This document shows, piece by piece, positions 28,501-36,380 of a stretch of 64,000 nucleotides of DNA; within the stretch, counting starts at the first letter, position 1, and the number at the start of each line of letters is the position of its first letter. Source of the stretch: Paenibacillus sp. KS-LC4 (GTDB lineage: Bacteria > Bacillota > Bacilli > Paenibacillales > Paenibacillaceae). The notes beneath the pieces are model-generated. The model worked only from the letters and a program-made list of their open reading frames with translations. It made no database searches and had not been told where the DNA came from. The stretch covers positions 4,110,501-4,174,500 of the forward strand of contig NZ_CP145905.1 in assembly GCF_036894955.1 (NCBI RefSeq). Reading direction: 5' to 3'. Made by a program: the position numbers and the translations under genes.

Positions 28501-28829
28501 GACGGGTTTTTGAACTCCCCAAGCCCACTTCCCGAGCCTCCACCGTTCTTTTTCCACTCGCTCCATTCCCCCGTAGATACTTCCAGCTTCTGGATGCGAT
28601 GGTTATTCGAATCGGCTACGTATACGCTATTGCTGCCATATACCGAAACGCTGACGGGAAGATTAAAAGAACCTAGCCTGTCATTCTTCGTTATTCCTTG
28701 CTTTGCATACTGACTCCAATTTGCGGCTTGCGCGGCAACCCCGGATACGGGCATTAGAACCATTGCTACAATGCTGCTCCATACCCACAACTTTTTTATA
28801 AAACGTTTGAAGTATCCCTTATTTATCAC
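25503..28829 (-). CDS. S-layer-anchored NHL-repeat and fibronectin type III surface protein
   Basis: The 1108-residue secreted protein has a signal peptide (about 1-35, ending SGVAAQA-A), then nine NHL-type repeats of about 48 residues (each ending NHRIQKL/W; about 45-485), two nearly identical fibronectin type III domains (about 490-675), a Gly/Ser/Pro linker, a beta-rich region and three SLH domains at the C-terminus (about 910-1108) that bind pyruvylated cell-wall polymer. NHL repeats form beta-propellers that bind proteins or glycans. The start is a GTG at 28829 preceded by GGAGGGG; an upstream in-frame ATG has no such site. No catalytic motif is visible. Confidence 0.92.
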   Translation of the reverse strand: MINKGYFKRFIKKLWVWSSIVAMVLMPVSGVAAQAANWSQYAKQGITKNDRLGSFNLPVSVSVYGSNSVYVADSNNHRIQKLEVSTGEWSEWKKNGGGSGSGLGEFKNPSGVAVDSNGNVYVADTNNHRIQKWDVTTNTWRAWSKADGGSGSGLGEFKSPRGVDVDLNGNVYVADTDNHRIQKLDVSTNTWSEWGKSGGGSGTSLGQFNFPRGVAVDLGGNVYVADSRNNRIQKLDFSTVSTGEWKLIGGTLGSGVGQFKNLSDVTLDTSGNIYVADTGNQRIQKLDVSTNSWSEWKKGGGGSGSELGEFKNPYGVAVDESGEVYVADSENHRIQKLDGSAGNWSNWGYVGAVAGDSLGEFANVTGVATDDEGNLYAADYNNHRIQKLDILKGEWEEVGNGEGSGLGEFYEPHGLTVDAYGDIYIADLGNDRIQKLDITNGAWSEWSKSGGGAGSSLGEFSSPTDVAIDRNNTLYVADFGNHRIQKWVYTIPSAPIRPAATAGNGEALISFTVPSTDGGSMITGYTVTANPGGLTATGSGSPIKMTGLTNGQAYTFTVIASNRSGDSPASVATDAVTPMTYPDEPTGVTATAGNGEATVSFAAPVNDGGSAITGYTVTSNPGGVTASGTGSPIKVTDLANDTAYTFTVIAINEVGNSAASNASVAVTPVNPPNNNGGGSSPSQPIPSTVPVAGSSESYVLINGHAQSLGSAKVTKIDSQTVSTITVDQKRLAGLLAEQANLAVITIQSKASSDVVIAELNGQIIHDMESRQAVLELQTDKAIYRLPTPQIDIGAIADQIGQSVALQDIRFQIEIAVPKEPLNWIFDESGGGKVTFVVPQLDFSVRAIYLNEIIHLNEFDAYVERDIAIPAAVDASKITTGVVIEADGTLRHVPTKIGSRNGISYAKVSSLTNSVYSLIWHPLTFKDVEGHWAKQAVNDLGSRLVVKGDANGMFNPNQEVTRAEFAAILIRALGLQRNVQGTSFVDVDPDSWFAGDLGTASHYRLISGFGDGTMRPNDKMTREQAMTLLARAMILTELKEKASPAAGQALEAFTDSSAVSSWAKEGMIDSLSFGLVTGRPGNELDPGAFITRAEVAVLVQKLLSKSDLI

Positions 28830-28856
28830 TATTGATCGCCCCTCCGACTCTAATCG

Positions 28857-28885
28857 ACTATATTTTACAAAAATCCACTTAACAA
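28857..28885 (-). promoter_or_regulatory. Promoter of the NHL/SLH protein gene
   Basis: On the minus strand TTGTTA (28880-28885) and TATAGT (28857-28862) are 17 bases apart, 28 bases before the GTG start. Confidence 0.65.
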
Positions 28886-29051
28886 ACACTTAAAAGCCCA
28901 CTCTAACCGCAGGGCAATTCTAGGTTTGAACAACATTTGCTAACATGGTAGACTTTCTCATGAGACAACTTCTGTTGTATGACTTTTTAAATTTTTCTAA
29001 AAATAATACTTGTGGAAAGAAGCACCCGTAAGCAAAACTGGAGATGATAAA

Positions 29052-29735
29052 ATGTCGGTAAAAGGAATTAAGCTGCTGCTTGTTGATGACGAGCCGCATA
29101 TTGTGCAGTTTTTGGAGCTTGGCTTGCTGAATGAAGGCGCGGATATTCGGACAGCCAGCAATGGCGAGGAAGCGCTCATGGTCGCTAGCGACTTTAGGCC
29201 CCATGTCGTCATTTTGGATGTGATGATGCCAGGTATGAATGGCTTTGAAGTATGTCAGGCACTTAAGGCAACGGGCGATAATATAGCCATTATAATGCTG
29301 ACTGCCAAGGACGAAACGCAGGATCGCGTGAAGGGACTGAACATTGGCGCTGACGATTATATCATTAAGCCGTTCAGCTTTGAGGAATTGCTTGCCCGCA
29401 TTCAAGCAAGGCTTCGCAATCAGTTTCCGAATTTGCTCGGGGAAGTGGTGTATGGTCCGTTCCGTCTTGATGACCTACGCAAGGAGCTATCCTATATGGA
29501 TCAAGTTCTCGAGCTGTCACCTACTGAATATGAGCTGCTGAAATTTATCGTCATGAATAACGGGATCGTGCTGAGCAAGACGCTTATTTTGGACAAAGTT
29601 TGGGGCTATCATTTTGGCGGCGAGGAAAATATTGTAGAGGTATACATCCGTTCGCTTCGCGAGAAGCTGCAGGATAAGGAGCATCGAGTTATACGTACAT
29701 TGCGCGGCTCTGGCTACCGTCTGGATTTGCCATGA
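29052..29735 (+). CDS. OmpR-family response regulator
   Basis: The 227-residue product has a receiver domain (about 5-118) with the acidic pair Asp12-Asp13, phosphoacceptor Asp56 in VVILDVMMPG, Thr in MLTAKDE and Lys in IIKPF. The C-terminal winged helix (about 130-226) includes LSPTEYELLKFIV and VYIRSLREKL. The ATG at 29052 follows GGAGATG; an upstream in-frame start at 29010 is less likely. Its stop overlaps the start of the histidine kinase gene (ATGA), so the pair is coupled. Confidence 0.95.
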   Translation: MSVKGIKLLLVDDEPHIVQFLELGLLNEGADIRTASNGEEALMVASDFRPHVVILDVMMPGMNGFEVCQALKATGDNIAIIMLTAKDETQDRVKGLNIGADDYIIKPFSFEELLARIQARLRNQFPNLLGEVVYGPFRLDDLRKELSYMDQVLELSPTEYELLKFIVMNNGIVLSKTLILDKVWGYHFGGEENIVEVYIRSLREKLQDKEHRVIRTLRGSGYRLDLP

Positions 29736-31213
29736 CAAGGCAAAAAACACCGCTGCTTCGCCTCCTAAAGCCCGAATCGCTTCGGTACCAGCTGCTCAGC
29801 CGCTCACTGTTCGTGCTGGCAGGACTGCTTCTGTTAATTGGAACGCTGCAATATGTTTTAATGAAGGACTTTATTTATAATAATCGCGCCGAGGCATTGG
29901 AAGCGCAAATTCAGGCGATGCCCCGCCAGTGGCATTCGGACGATAGACCAGCTTTTCCAAACGGGCAGCCTTCGAAGGCTGCTCCCAGCACGATGCCTAA
30001 TTTCACTCAGCCAGGACTGTCGCTGGCGTACATTAACAACAACGGAGAACGGACGGTCATGACGACCAGCAGTGAAACTTGGACACCAAAGCTCAGCCAA
30101 GCGGAATATATGAAAATTTTAGCGGATTTAAAAAAGCATCGTAAAGTCGACTATCGGCTGCTCAGCAACAGCGAGGGTGCTGAGCAGCTGGTCGTGTTCA
30201 GACTAGCCGGACCACCCAATTCCCCGGATGGGCTCATTCAAGCAGGCAACGATACTGACTTGCTGCAAACGGTGCTCGCTTCACAGCTTGCTATTTTCGC
30301 AGGGCTGTCTATCCTCGCCTTGGCTTGCGGCCTCTCGCTGTATTTGCCCATTCTGCGCAAGACGCTTGCTCCGCTGTCACGCATCGTAAAGGCAGCGCAG
30401 CGAACCGATGCCGGCAATCTCACGGAGCGACTGCCCATATCGCAAGGCCAGCAGGAAATCGACCTGCTATCCGAAGCGTTCAACGGCATGCTCGGACGGC
30501 TGGAAAGCTCCTTCGAGTCCGAGCGGCAGACGACCGAGCGCATGCGGCGTTTTGTCGCTGACGCTTCGCATGAGCTGCGAACGCCGCTCACTTCTATCCA
30601 TGGGTTTCTGGAGGTGCTGCTGCGCGGAGCGGCATCTAATCCGGAGCAGCTGCACCGTGCCTTAACGAGCATGAAGCTGGAGTCGACGCGCATCAACAAG
30701 CTGGTCGAGGATTTGCTGCTACTCGCCAAGCTAGATCAAGCGCCAGAGCTTATTAAGGTCGATACGAGCCTGGATAAGCTGATTCATGAGCTTGAGCCGC
30801 AGCTGCATATTTTGGGTCGCGAGCGCACCGTGCTTATTGATGCTGACCACGGCATAAGCGTATGCTGCAATCCCGATCAGCTCAAGCAGGTCGTACTCAA
30901 CTTATTTTTAAATGCGGTTCAGCACACCGACGCCAATCAAGGTGAAATAACGCTGAAGCTCGCAATGGACGGAGCCTATGCCGCCATATCCATAACCGAT
31001 AATGGAGCAGGAATTAAGGAGGAGCATCTCCCTCATTTATTCGAGCGTTTTTATCGCAGTGAGCTTTCTCGCACACGCCTAAGCGGAGGAGCAGGCCTTG
31101 GGCTTTCAATTACGCAGTCTATAATAGAAGCACATGGTGGTACGATTGAGGCGTCCAGCATCGTTGGTAAGGGCAGTACGTTTACCGTCAAGCTGCCTTT
31201 AGAAAGCTGTTAA
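29732..31213 (+). CDS. Sensor histidine kinase paired with the OmpR-type regulator
   Basis: The 493-residue kinase has two membrane segments (about 22-45 and 180-205) flanking an extracytoplasmic sensor region with a Gln/Pro-rich stretch, then a HAMP domain, HisKA with His280 in ASHELRTPL, and a HATPase domain with N box LNAVQHTD, DNGAGI, FERFYRSE and GGAGLGLSI. The signal is unknown. It faces the surface-protein and GT39 genes on one side and the phosphatase and VTC/CotH genes on the other, so envelope- or phosphate-related signals are possible. Confidence 0.94.
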   Translation: MTRQKTPLLRLLKPESLRYQLLSRSLFVLAGLLLLIGTLQYVLMKDFIYNNRAEALEAQIQAMPRQWHSDDRPAFPNGQPSKAAPSTMPNFTQPGLSLAYINNNGERTVMTTSSETWTPKLSQAEYMKILADLKKHRKVDYRLLSNSEGAEQLVVFRLAGPPNSPDGLIQAGNDTDLLQTVLASQLAIFAGLSILALACGLSLYLPILRKTLAPLSRIVKAAQRTDAGNLTERLPISQGQQEIDLLSEAFNGMLGRLESSFESERQTTERMRRFVADASHELRTPLTSIHGFLEVLLRGAASNPEQLHRALTSMKLESTRINKLVEDLLLLAKLDQAPELIKVDTSLDKLIHELEPQLHILGRERTVLIDADHGISVCCNPDQLKQVVLNLFLNAVQHTDANQGEITLKLAMDGAYAAISITDNGAGIKEEHLPHLFERFYRSELSRTRLSGGAGLGLSITQSIIEAHGGTIEASSIVGKGSTFTVKLPLESC

Positions 31214-31242
31214 GCTTATTTAGACCACATAAATAAAGCAAA

Positions 31243-31285
31243 CAGGGTGCCCCACACCGCCATGAGCTGGCCGCGGGACACCCTG
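31243..31285. terminator. Terminator between convergent kinase and phosphatase genes
   Basis: CAGGGTGCCCC at 31243-31253 pairs with GCGGGACACCCTG at 31273-31285, with an interior mismatch; T-rich sequence follows on the plus strand. Confidence 0.65.
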
Positions 31286-31287
31286 AT

Positions 31288-32562
31288 TTATTTTTCACTT
31301 TGCAGCACGAACGCATCCAACTTTTTGCCATCCACATCATAAGCCTCGTAACTCAGCTTATCTCCTTCGATGGTAATGCCAGCAAACATTTGCTTATAAT
31401 TTTGAAAATGAATCTTATGATAAAATTGCTCCTCTTTCTTCTCATTAAACTTCTGCCCCGCTGCGTTCGTAACGACGTAGACGGTACCGCTTGACGTGCT
31501 GATGACGCCCTCGCCGTCTCCCGTCACCTTGCCATCCTTCAGCGGATACGATCTCGCATACTCATGGTTATGCCCCTGAAGCACAAGATCAACACCATAT
31601 TTATCGAATAGCTTAACCCAATCATCAATTTTCTCGTATTGATTCCCGGCATAAGGACCACGATGCACGGAGACGATAATCCATTGCTTGGCGGTAGCTG
31701 CCAAATCCTGCTCAAGCCATTTCGTCTGCGCTTTCTTGTTCGATTCGGTGTTCAGCATAATAAAATGCGCCGGGCCGTAGTCGTACGAATATGTCGTTCC
31801 AGCAATCGAGCCGTCCGCCCCATTCTCTGGCAAATTAAAATGGGAGACAAATTCATTTGCGTTGTTATCAACCTCGTCATGATTACCGGTAACCGGCATA
31901 AGCGGAAAACGGGCAACCCACTGCTGGGCCTTGCCAAAAAAGTTTTGCCATGAGATTTCATCATCCGGATTTTCCGTCAAATCGCCATTATGCACAATAA
32001 ACTGCGCGCTAGGAAATGTAGCAAAGGCTTGATCCAGCGTATTTCCCCACAGCTCAAAATCCTGCTCCGTTATGCCCTGCGAATCCGTCACATTAATAAA
32101 GGTCACATGCTCCGCAGCCTGCGCCTCCGTCATAAAATGAAACGCTTCGCTCCAGCCGCCCTCGCTCCCATCGCCTACGCGGTACGTATAGGCTGTGCCA
32201 GGCGACAGCCCTGTCAATTCCACCTTATGCACTCCTCTTGCTATATCGCTTCCTACATCCAACGTTGCCGCCTTCCCCTCGAGACGACTGGCGGTCTGGG
32301 CTCCCTCGCCCTCACTGTCCCCCGATAACCTCCCCGCATCCATGCCTTCCACCCATTCAATGACTGATCCCGCTTGCGGATTATCCGTGAACCAGGTGAA
32401 TGCACGGCTTGTCGCCGCATCCCCCTTAAAGGTCGTAACGATCGCATACGGTTTCCCCGCAGCCTTCCCTGTTGACCCTTCCGATTTCAGCCGCTCTATC
32501 CCTGCAACAACGAGCAATAGTATGAGACAAAACGCAATAATCCAGATCCATTCCTTTTTCAT
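31288..32562 (-). CDS. Extracytoplasmic purple-acid-phosphatase-like metallophosphoesterase
   Basis: The 424-residue product has an N-terminal hydrophobic signal or anchor (about 5-22), a fibronectin-like purple acid phosphatase N-terminal domain (about 40-145, ending GLSPGTAYTYRVGDG) and a metallophosphoesterase domain. Metal-binding motifs appear in order: DSQG, GDLTEN, GNHDEVD, VSVHRGPYAG and GHNHEYAR. It probably releases phosphate from phosphoesters outside the membrane. The ATG at 32562 is 6 bases after AGGAG; a GTG directly before it is an alternative. It is divergent from the VTC operon. Confidence 0.92.
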   Translation of the reverse strand: MKKEWIWIIAFCLILLLVVAGIERLKSEGSTGKAAGKPYAIVTTFKGDAATSRAFTWFTDNPQAGSVIEWVEGMDAGRLSGDSEGEGAQTASRLEGKAATLDVGSDIARGVHKVELTGLSPGTAYTYRVGDGSEGGWSEAFHFMTEAQAAEHVTFINVTDSQGITEQDFELWGNTLDQAFATFPSAQFIVHNGDLTENPDDEISWQNFFGKAQQWVARFPLMPVTGNHDEVDNNANEFVSHFNLPENGADGSIAGTTYSYDYGPAHFIMLNTESNKKAQTKWLEQDLAATAKQWIIVSVHRGPYAGNQYEKIDDWVKLFDKYGVDLVLQGHNHEYARSYPLKDGKVTGDGEGVISTSSGTVYVVTNAAGQKFNEKKEEQFYHKIHFQNYKQMFAGITIEGDKLSYEAYDVDGKKLDAFVLQSEK

Positions 32563-32774
32563 CACAATCTCCTTTCAAGAGCAATCCCTATCTGTGCTGC
32601 CTATTACGATACCGTTCCGGCACAAGGCAAGTCAAACGTTTCGCCTGGCATTCAGCAATCTTTCAGCGGGCACTCATTTTCACATCAGCATCTAAATTTA
32701 CAATAGCTTTACAAACAGCTTAGCCCATACACAGGTAAGAGCTAGACGATTGATAGAGAGAAGGAGGGAGTTAA

Positions 32775-33488
32775 ATGCAGCAAAATTTGAAATTCCGGCA
32801 TGAGCTGAAATTCATCATTAATCAGCATCAATATTTCATCATCCGGCAGCGGCTTAAAAATATGATGCAGCAGGATGCCAATGTCGGCGATACGGGCGAA
32901 TACCACATTCGAAGCTTGTACTTCGACGATGTGAACAATAAAGCGCTGCATGAGAAGCTTGGCGGCGTACGTGACCGAAGCAAATATCGGATTCGCATTT
33001 ATAATACGCAGGACAAGGTCATCCATTTTGAGAAAAAAATCAAATTCAAGGATTACATTGCCAAAGTCAAGGAGCCGCTCACCCGCGCCATGTATGACCG
33101 GATGATGGCTGGCGACTACGAGGTGTTCAATCGGCCGGACAAGCCGCTGCTAATGGAAATTTACAACGAGATGAAGCACCGGCTGCTTCGCCCGAAGGTA
33201 ATCGTCGATTATGTGCGTGAGCCTTACGTTTATGAAAATGGCAATGTACGAATTACATTCGATAAGGATTTGCGCACAGGGCTGCATGCGCTGGACATTT
33301 TTGACCAGAATCTTGATCCTGTCATTGCACTGGAAAATAACCGGATGATTCTTGAAGTGAAATTTGATGAATACATCCCGGCCTATATTCAAACCGCGCT
33401 CCAGCTCGAAGGGCTGCACCGCACCTCGGCATCCAAATACGTGATCTGCCGCAAATATTTGAAATTCAACACTTGGGAGGATTTTTAA
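32775..33488 (+). CDS. VTC-domain polyphosphate polymerase-like protein
   Basis: The 237-residue product has the VTC domain (triphosphate-tunnel fold) that in yeast Vtc4 makes polyphosphate from ATP. The alternating basic and acidic tunnel strands are visible: FRHELKFIIN, YHIRSLYFDD, SKYRIRIYN, HFEKKIKFKDYIAK, KVIVDYVREPY, VRITFDKDLRTG and LEVKFDEYIP. It lacks SPX and membrane domains. GAAGGAGGG precedes the ATG. It is followed 3 bases later by the DUF4956 gene. Whether it polymerises phosphate or acts on another nucleotide triphosphate is not known from sequence. Confidence 0.9.
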   Translation: MQQNLKFRHELKFIINQHQYFIIRQRLKNMMQQDANVGDTGEYHIRSLYFDDVNNKALHEKLGGVRDRSKYRIRIYNTQDKVIHFEKKIKFKDYIAKVKEPLTRAMYDRMMAGDYEVFNRPDKPLLMEIYNEMKHRLLRPKVIVDYVREPYVYENGNVRITFDKDLRTGLHALDIFDQNLDPVIALENNRMILEVKFDEYIPAYIQTALQLEGLHRTSASKYVICRKYLKFNTWEDF

Positions 33489-33491
33489 ACG

Positions 33492-34238
33492 ATGGAAACA
33501 ACGACAACGGCAGCTGCCGCAACTACTGCAACTACAGCTACGACGCAAGCAACGGAAGCGTCCACTTCTTTTAGCGATATTATTAAAAACTCGGTGATGA
33601 GCAATTTTACATCCGATATTAGCATCTCAAAAATACTCATCACGCTTGGCGTCGCTTTTCTGATCGGCTTCTTTATTTACACACTTTACAAGCGAATTTT
33701 CAGCGGTGTGCTTTATTCCAAAAGCTTTAACGTCTCGCTCATCGGCATGACGATGGTGACGGCTATGGTCATTATAGCGATCAACTCCAATCTGGTGCTC
33801 TCGCTCGGTATGGTCGGCGCATTATCCATCGTCCGCTTCAGAACGCCAATTAAAGATCCGACCGACCTGATCTTCCTCTTCTGGGCAGCTGTTGCCGGTA
33901 TCGTCGCTGGTGCAGGCTTCTATACGCTCGCTGTTATTGGCTCCGTTGTCGTCGGCCTTGTGCTCTTCTTCTTCGTCAAAGGCGGCTCGGTTGAGCAGCC
34001 GTACCTGCTTGTCGTCAACTGCGACAATGAAGCAACTGAGAAGGAGATTCATAGCCGTCTGGGCAAGCTGGTTAAACGTTACAATGTGAAGCAAAAAACC
34101 GTTACACGCGGCAATTTGGAAATGACGATTGAAATTAGACTTCGCGATCAGGAGGGGGCGTTTGTTAACCAGCTCTCTGAGCTTGCAGGCGTGAAAAATG
34201 CCGTCTTAATCAGCTACAGCGGGGATTATGTATCTTAA
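33492..34238 (+). CDS. DUF4956 membrane protein
   Basis: The 248-residue product starts with a Thr/Ala-rich tail (residues 1-30), followed by three or four membrane helices (about 50-165) with the motif GALSIVRFRTPIKDPTDLIFLFWA, typical of DUF4956, and a soluble ferredoxin-like C-terminal domain (about 170-245). It is consistently linked to VTC-type genes in other bacteria and may form the membrane partner of the polymerase, for example for polymer export. The function is not established. Confidence 0.9.
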   Translation: METTTTAAAATTATTATTQATEASTSFSDIIKNSVMSNFTSDISISKILITLGVAFLIGFFIYTLYKRIFSGVLYSKSFNVSLIGMTMVTAMVIIAINSNLVLSLGMVGALSIVRFRTPIKDPTDLIFLFWAAVAGIVAGAGFYTLAVIGSVVVGLVLFFFVKGGSVEQPYLLVVNCDNEATEKEIHSRLGKLVKRYNVKQKTVTRGNLEMTIEIRLRDQEGAFVNQLSELAGVKNAVLISYSGDYVS

Positions 34239-34258
34239 AAAATAAGGAGGTTTCCGGC

Positions 34259-35950
34259 ATGAGGGCAAAAGCTTCAACCTTGCTTCTAGGCCTATGCTCC
34301 CTCCTTCTGCTGCTCACCATTACAGCCTGTACCAATGGTACAGGCTCTACTGCAACGACAACGGAAGCAAGTGTTGTTTCAGATGGGGAGCAGACGCTGG
34401 ATGAGACGGTTTTTCCTAAAGACAAGGTTATTGATGTCAAAATTACGGTAGACAAGGATGATTTCCAAAATATGCTGGATAATGCCAGCGCGGAGGAATT
34501 CAAGGAAGCAACCGTCGATTACAACGGTCAAGTTTTCAAAAATGTAGGCCTGCGTACAAAGGGCAATCTCAGCTTAAGCAGCGTCGTCAATATGAGCGAT
34601 TCCGACCGCTACAGCTTCAAGCTGTCGTTTGATGAGTATGTCAATCAGACCATAGACGGCATTAGCAAAATTAATCTGAACAATAATTTCAGCGATGCCT
34701 CCTATATGCGCGAGTTTCTTTCCTATGAGCTTGCCGAGGCCATGGGCTTGCCAACCCCTAAATACTCTTATGTGAATGTTTATGTAAATGGCGAGCTTTG
34801 GGGCTTTTATTTAGCCGTTGAGCAAATTGGCGAGGCCTATTTGGAGCGAAACTTCGGCAACAGCTACGGTGCGCTATACAAAGCAAACGGCGGAACGGGC
34901 AGCGAGTTGAACTGGCTGGAGACGATTCAATCGTATACGGGGCTTGATCTGAAATCGGCTTCGTCCAATGATGATATTTTGCTAAAAATGCTTGATGAAT
35001 TAAACAATGGAACGGACTATGACAGTGTCCTCGACGTGCAGGAAGTATTGAAGTTTATCGCCTTAAACGCGGTGGCGGGCAATATGGACAGCTACTTGTC
35101 GGAGAAAAAGCACAACTACTATTTATATGAGGATGACGGTCTGTTCTCCATTTTGCCATGGGATTACAATATGTCGTTCGGCGGCTTCGGCGGCTCAGGC
35201 GTGCTCATTGATGAGCCAACGTCCGGCACACTTGCTGAGCGGCCTCTCATTGCCAAATTGCTCGCCGTTGAGGAATACAAGGAGCAATATCACGCGATTA
35301 TTAAAGAGATGATTGAAGGATATTTGGCTGACGACACCCTCGCTGCCCGAGTGAAAGAAATATCCGAGCTAATCTCTCCTTATGTAAAAGCGGACCCCTC
35401 CTCCTTCTATTCTTATGAAGAGTATGAACAAGGCATTACGACGGTGCTTTCCTTTGCAAGCACGCAGGTAGCAAGCGTCGCGCAGCAGCTTGACGGCACC
35501 ATTCCCTCCTCTGGCGATGGCTCCGGCAGCGGCAGCAGCGGCTTTGGTGGTGGTGGGGGCGGCATGGGCGGCGGCGGCGCTCCGGCGGACGGCGCTAACA
35601 CAGCGGGTGGCTATCCTCCAGCAGGCGGAGCTAACGCTGCTGGCGGCAACCCTCCAGCAGGCGGCACGAACACAGCGGGTGGCTATCCTCCAGCAGGCGA
35701 AGCTAACGCCGCTGGCGCTCAAGGCTTCGGTGGCGGCGGCTTTGGCGGCGGCGGTCCTGGGGGGCAAGGCGGTATGGGCGGCCAAGGTGGCATGATGGCG
35801 CCGCCGAATGGCATGGGCTTCGGCGGTCCGGGCGGCCAAAGCGCACAGCCGCAAGGCAGCGCATCGGAAGCTATTACGGCAGGCATCGCGCTTATCATTT
35901 TAATCTTATCGAGTGTGTTCGTTATGTTCTACAACCGCAGAAGGCTATAG
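34259..35950 (+). CDS. CotH-kinase-family lipoprotein with Gly-rich tail and C-terminal membrane anchor
   Basis: The 563-residue product has a signal peptide with lipobox TITAC (Cys24) and a CotH domain (about 65-400). Key regions are RTKGNLSLSS, FKLSFDEYVNQ, YLAVEQIGEAYLERNFG and the DYNMSFGG metal-binding motif near residue 302. CotH proteins are atypical protein kinases; in Bacillus CotH phosphorylates spore-coat proteins. Residues about 420-535 are Gly-rich with Pro-Pro-Ala-Gly repeats, then a membrane helix (about 538-558) and basic end NRRRL. The double anchoring and tail are unusual for CotH. GGAGG precedes the ATG. Confidence 0.9.
   Translation: MRAKASTLLLGLCSLLLLLTITACTNGTGSTATTTEASVVSDGEQTLDETVFPKDKVIDVKITVDKDDFQNMLDNASAEEFKEATVDYNGQVFKNVGLRTKGNLSLSSVVNMSDSDRYSFKLSFDEYVNQTIDGISKINLNNNFSDASYMREFLSYELAEAMGLPTPKYSYVNVYVNGELWGFYLAVEQIGEAYLERNFGNSYGALYKANGGTGSELNWLETIQSYTGLDLKSASSNDDILLKMLDELNNGTDYDSVLDVQEVLKFIALNAVAGNMDSYLSEKKHNYYLYEDDGLFSILPWDYNMSFGGFGGSGVLIDEPTSGTLAERPLIAKLLAVEEYKEQYHAIIKEMIEGYLADDTLAARVKEISELISPYVKADPSSFYSYEEYEQGITTVLSFASTQVASVAQQLDGTIPSSGDGSGSGSSGFGGGGGGMGGGGAPADGANTAGGYPPAGGANAAGGNPPAGGTNTAGGYPPAGEANAAGAQGFGGGGFGGGGPGGQGGMGGQGGMMAPPNGMGFGGPGGQSAQPQGSASEAITAGIALIILILSSVFVMFYNRRRL
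35580..35710 (+). repeat. In-gene repeat coding for AGGYPPAGGAN-type units in the CotH-like gene
   Basis: Four successive units of 33 bases code for variants of Asn-(Thr/Ala)-Ala-Gly-Gly-(Tyr/Asn)-Pro-Pro-Ala-Gly-(Gly/Glu). They sit between Gly-rich stretches and are likely to vary in copy number. Confidence 0.8.
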
Positions 35951-35966
35951 ACAGTCAGGTGAAGCA

Positions 35967-36005
35967 GAGCATCCAAAACCGCTATACAAGCGATTTTGGA
36001 TGCTC
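35967..36005 (+). terminator. Terminator of the VTC-DUF4956-CotH operon
   Basis: GAGCATCCAAAACCGC (35967-35982) pairs with GCGATTTTGGATGCTC (35990-36005) with one mismatch, followed by TTTTCTTTT. Confidence 0.9.
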
Positions 36006-36222
36006 TTTTCTTTTGGCACTTCCATTAATACCACTAAATAATTGATAAGGGCATGCTAACAAGAGACGTACTATTTCTAATCCTTCCTAGCCAAACATTC
36101 GTCTTTTCCATCGAAAACTGCTCATTTAAAGGCTAATCATCCGCATATTCCCTTGAGTTTCTGCCAAAATAAATACTGTCAACAGCGCTCATGACGCTTT
36201 CTTCTTTTCCTTTCATTGCGAC

Positions 36223-36253
36223 TGTAAACGCTATACATTAACATAATTATAAT
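36223..36253 (+). promoter_or_regulatory. Candidate mtlA promoter and cre-like or MtlR-site region
   Basis: The gene-free stretch 36006-36380 contains TGTAAACGCTATACA (36223-36237), which resembles a cre site imperfectly, and a TATAAT -10 box at 36248-36253 without a good -35 box, as is usual for MtlR-activated promoters. A GTTTG and CAAAC pair lies downstream at about 36257-36281. No other feature was seen between 36006 and 36380. Confidence 0.4.
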
Positions 36254-36380
36254 CCCGTTTGCTCCACACTGTATGACAAACGGTGAAAACTGTTGCGCGT
36301 GATGATCGCTTCGCTCATTTATATACCCGCGCTTATCGAGGCTGTTATTGCTTCGCAATTTATTGAGGAGGAGTCATGTC

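Noticed and set aside
28920..29405. 161-codon minus-strand ORF overlapping the response regulator
   Set aside because: Shadow of the real plus-strand gene with clear receiver motifs; no ribosome-binding site.
32195..32695. 166-codon plus-strand ORF opposite the phosphatase gene
   Set aside because: Antisense and spans the phosphatase start; no supporting motif.
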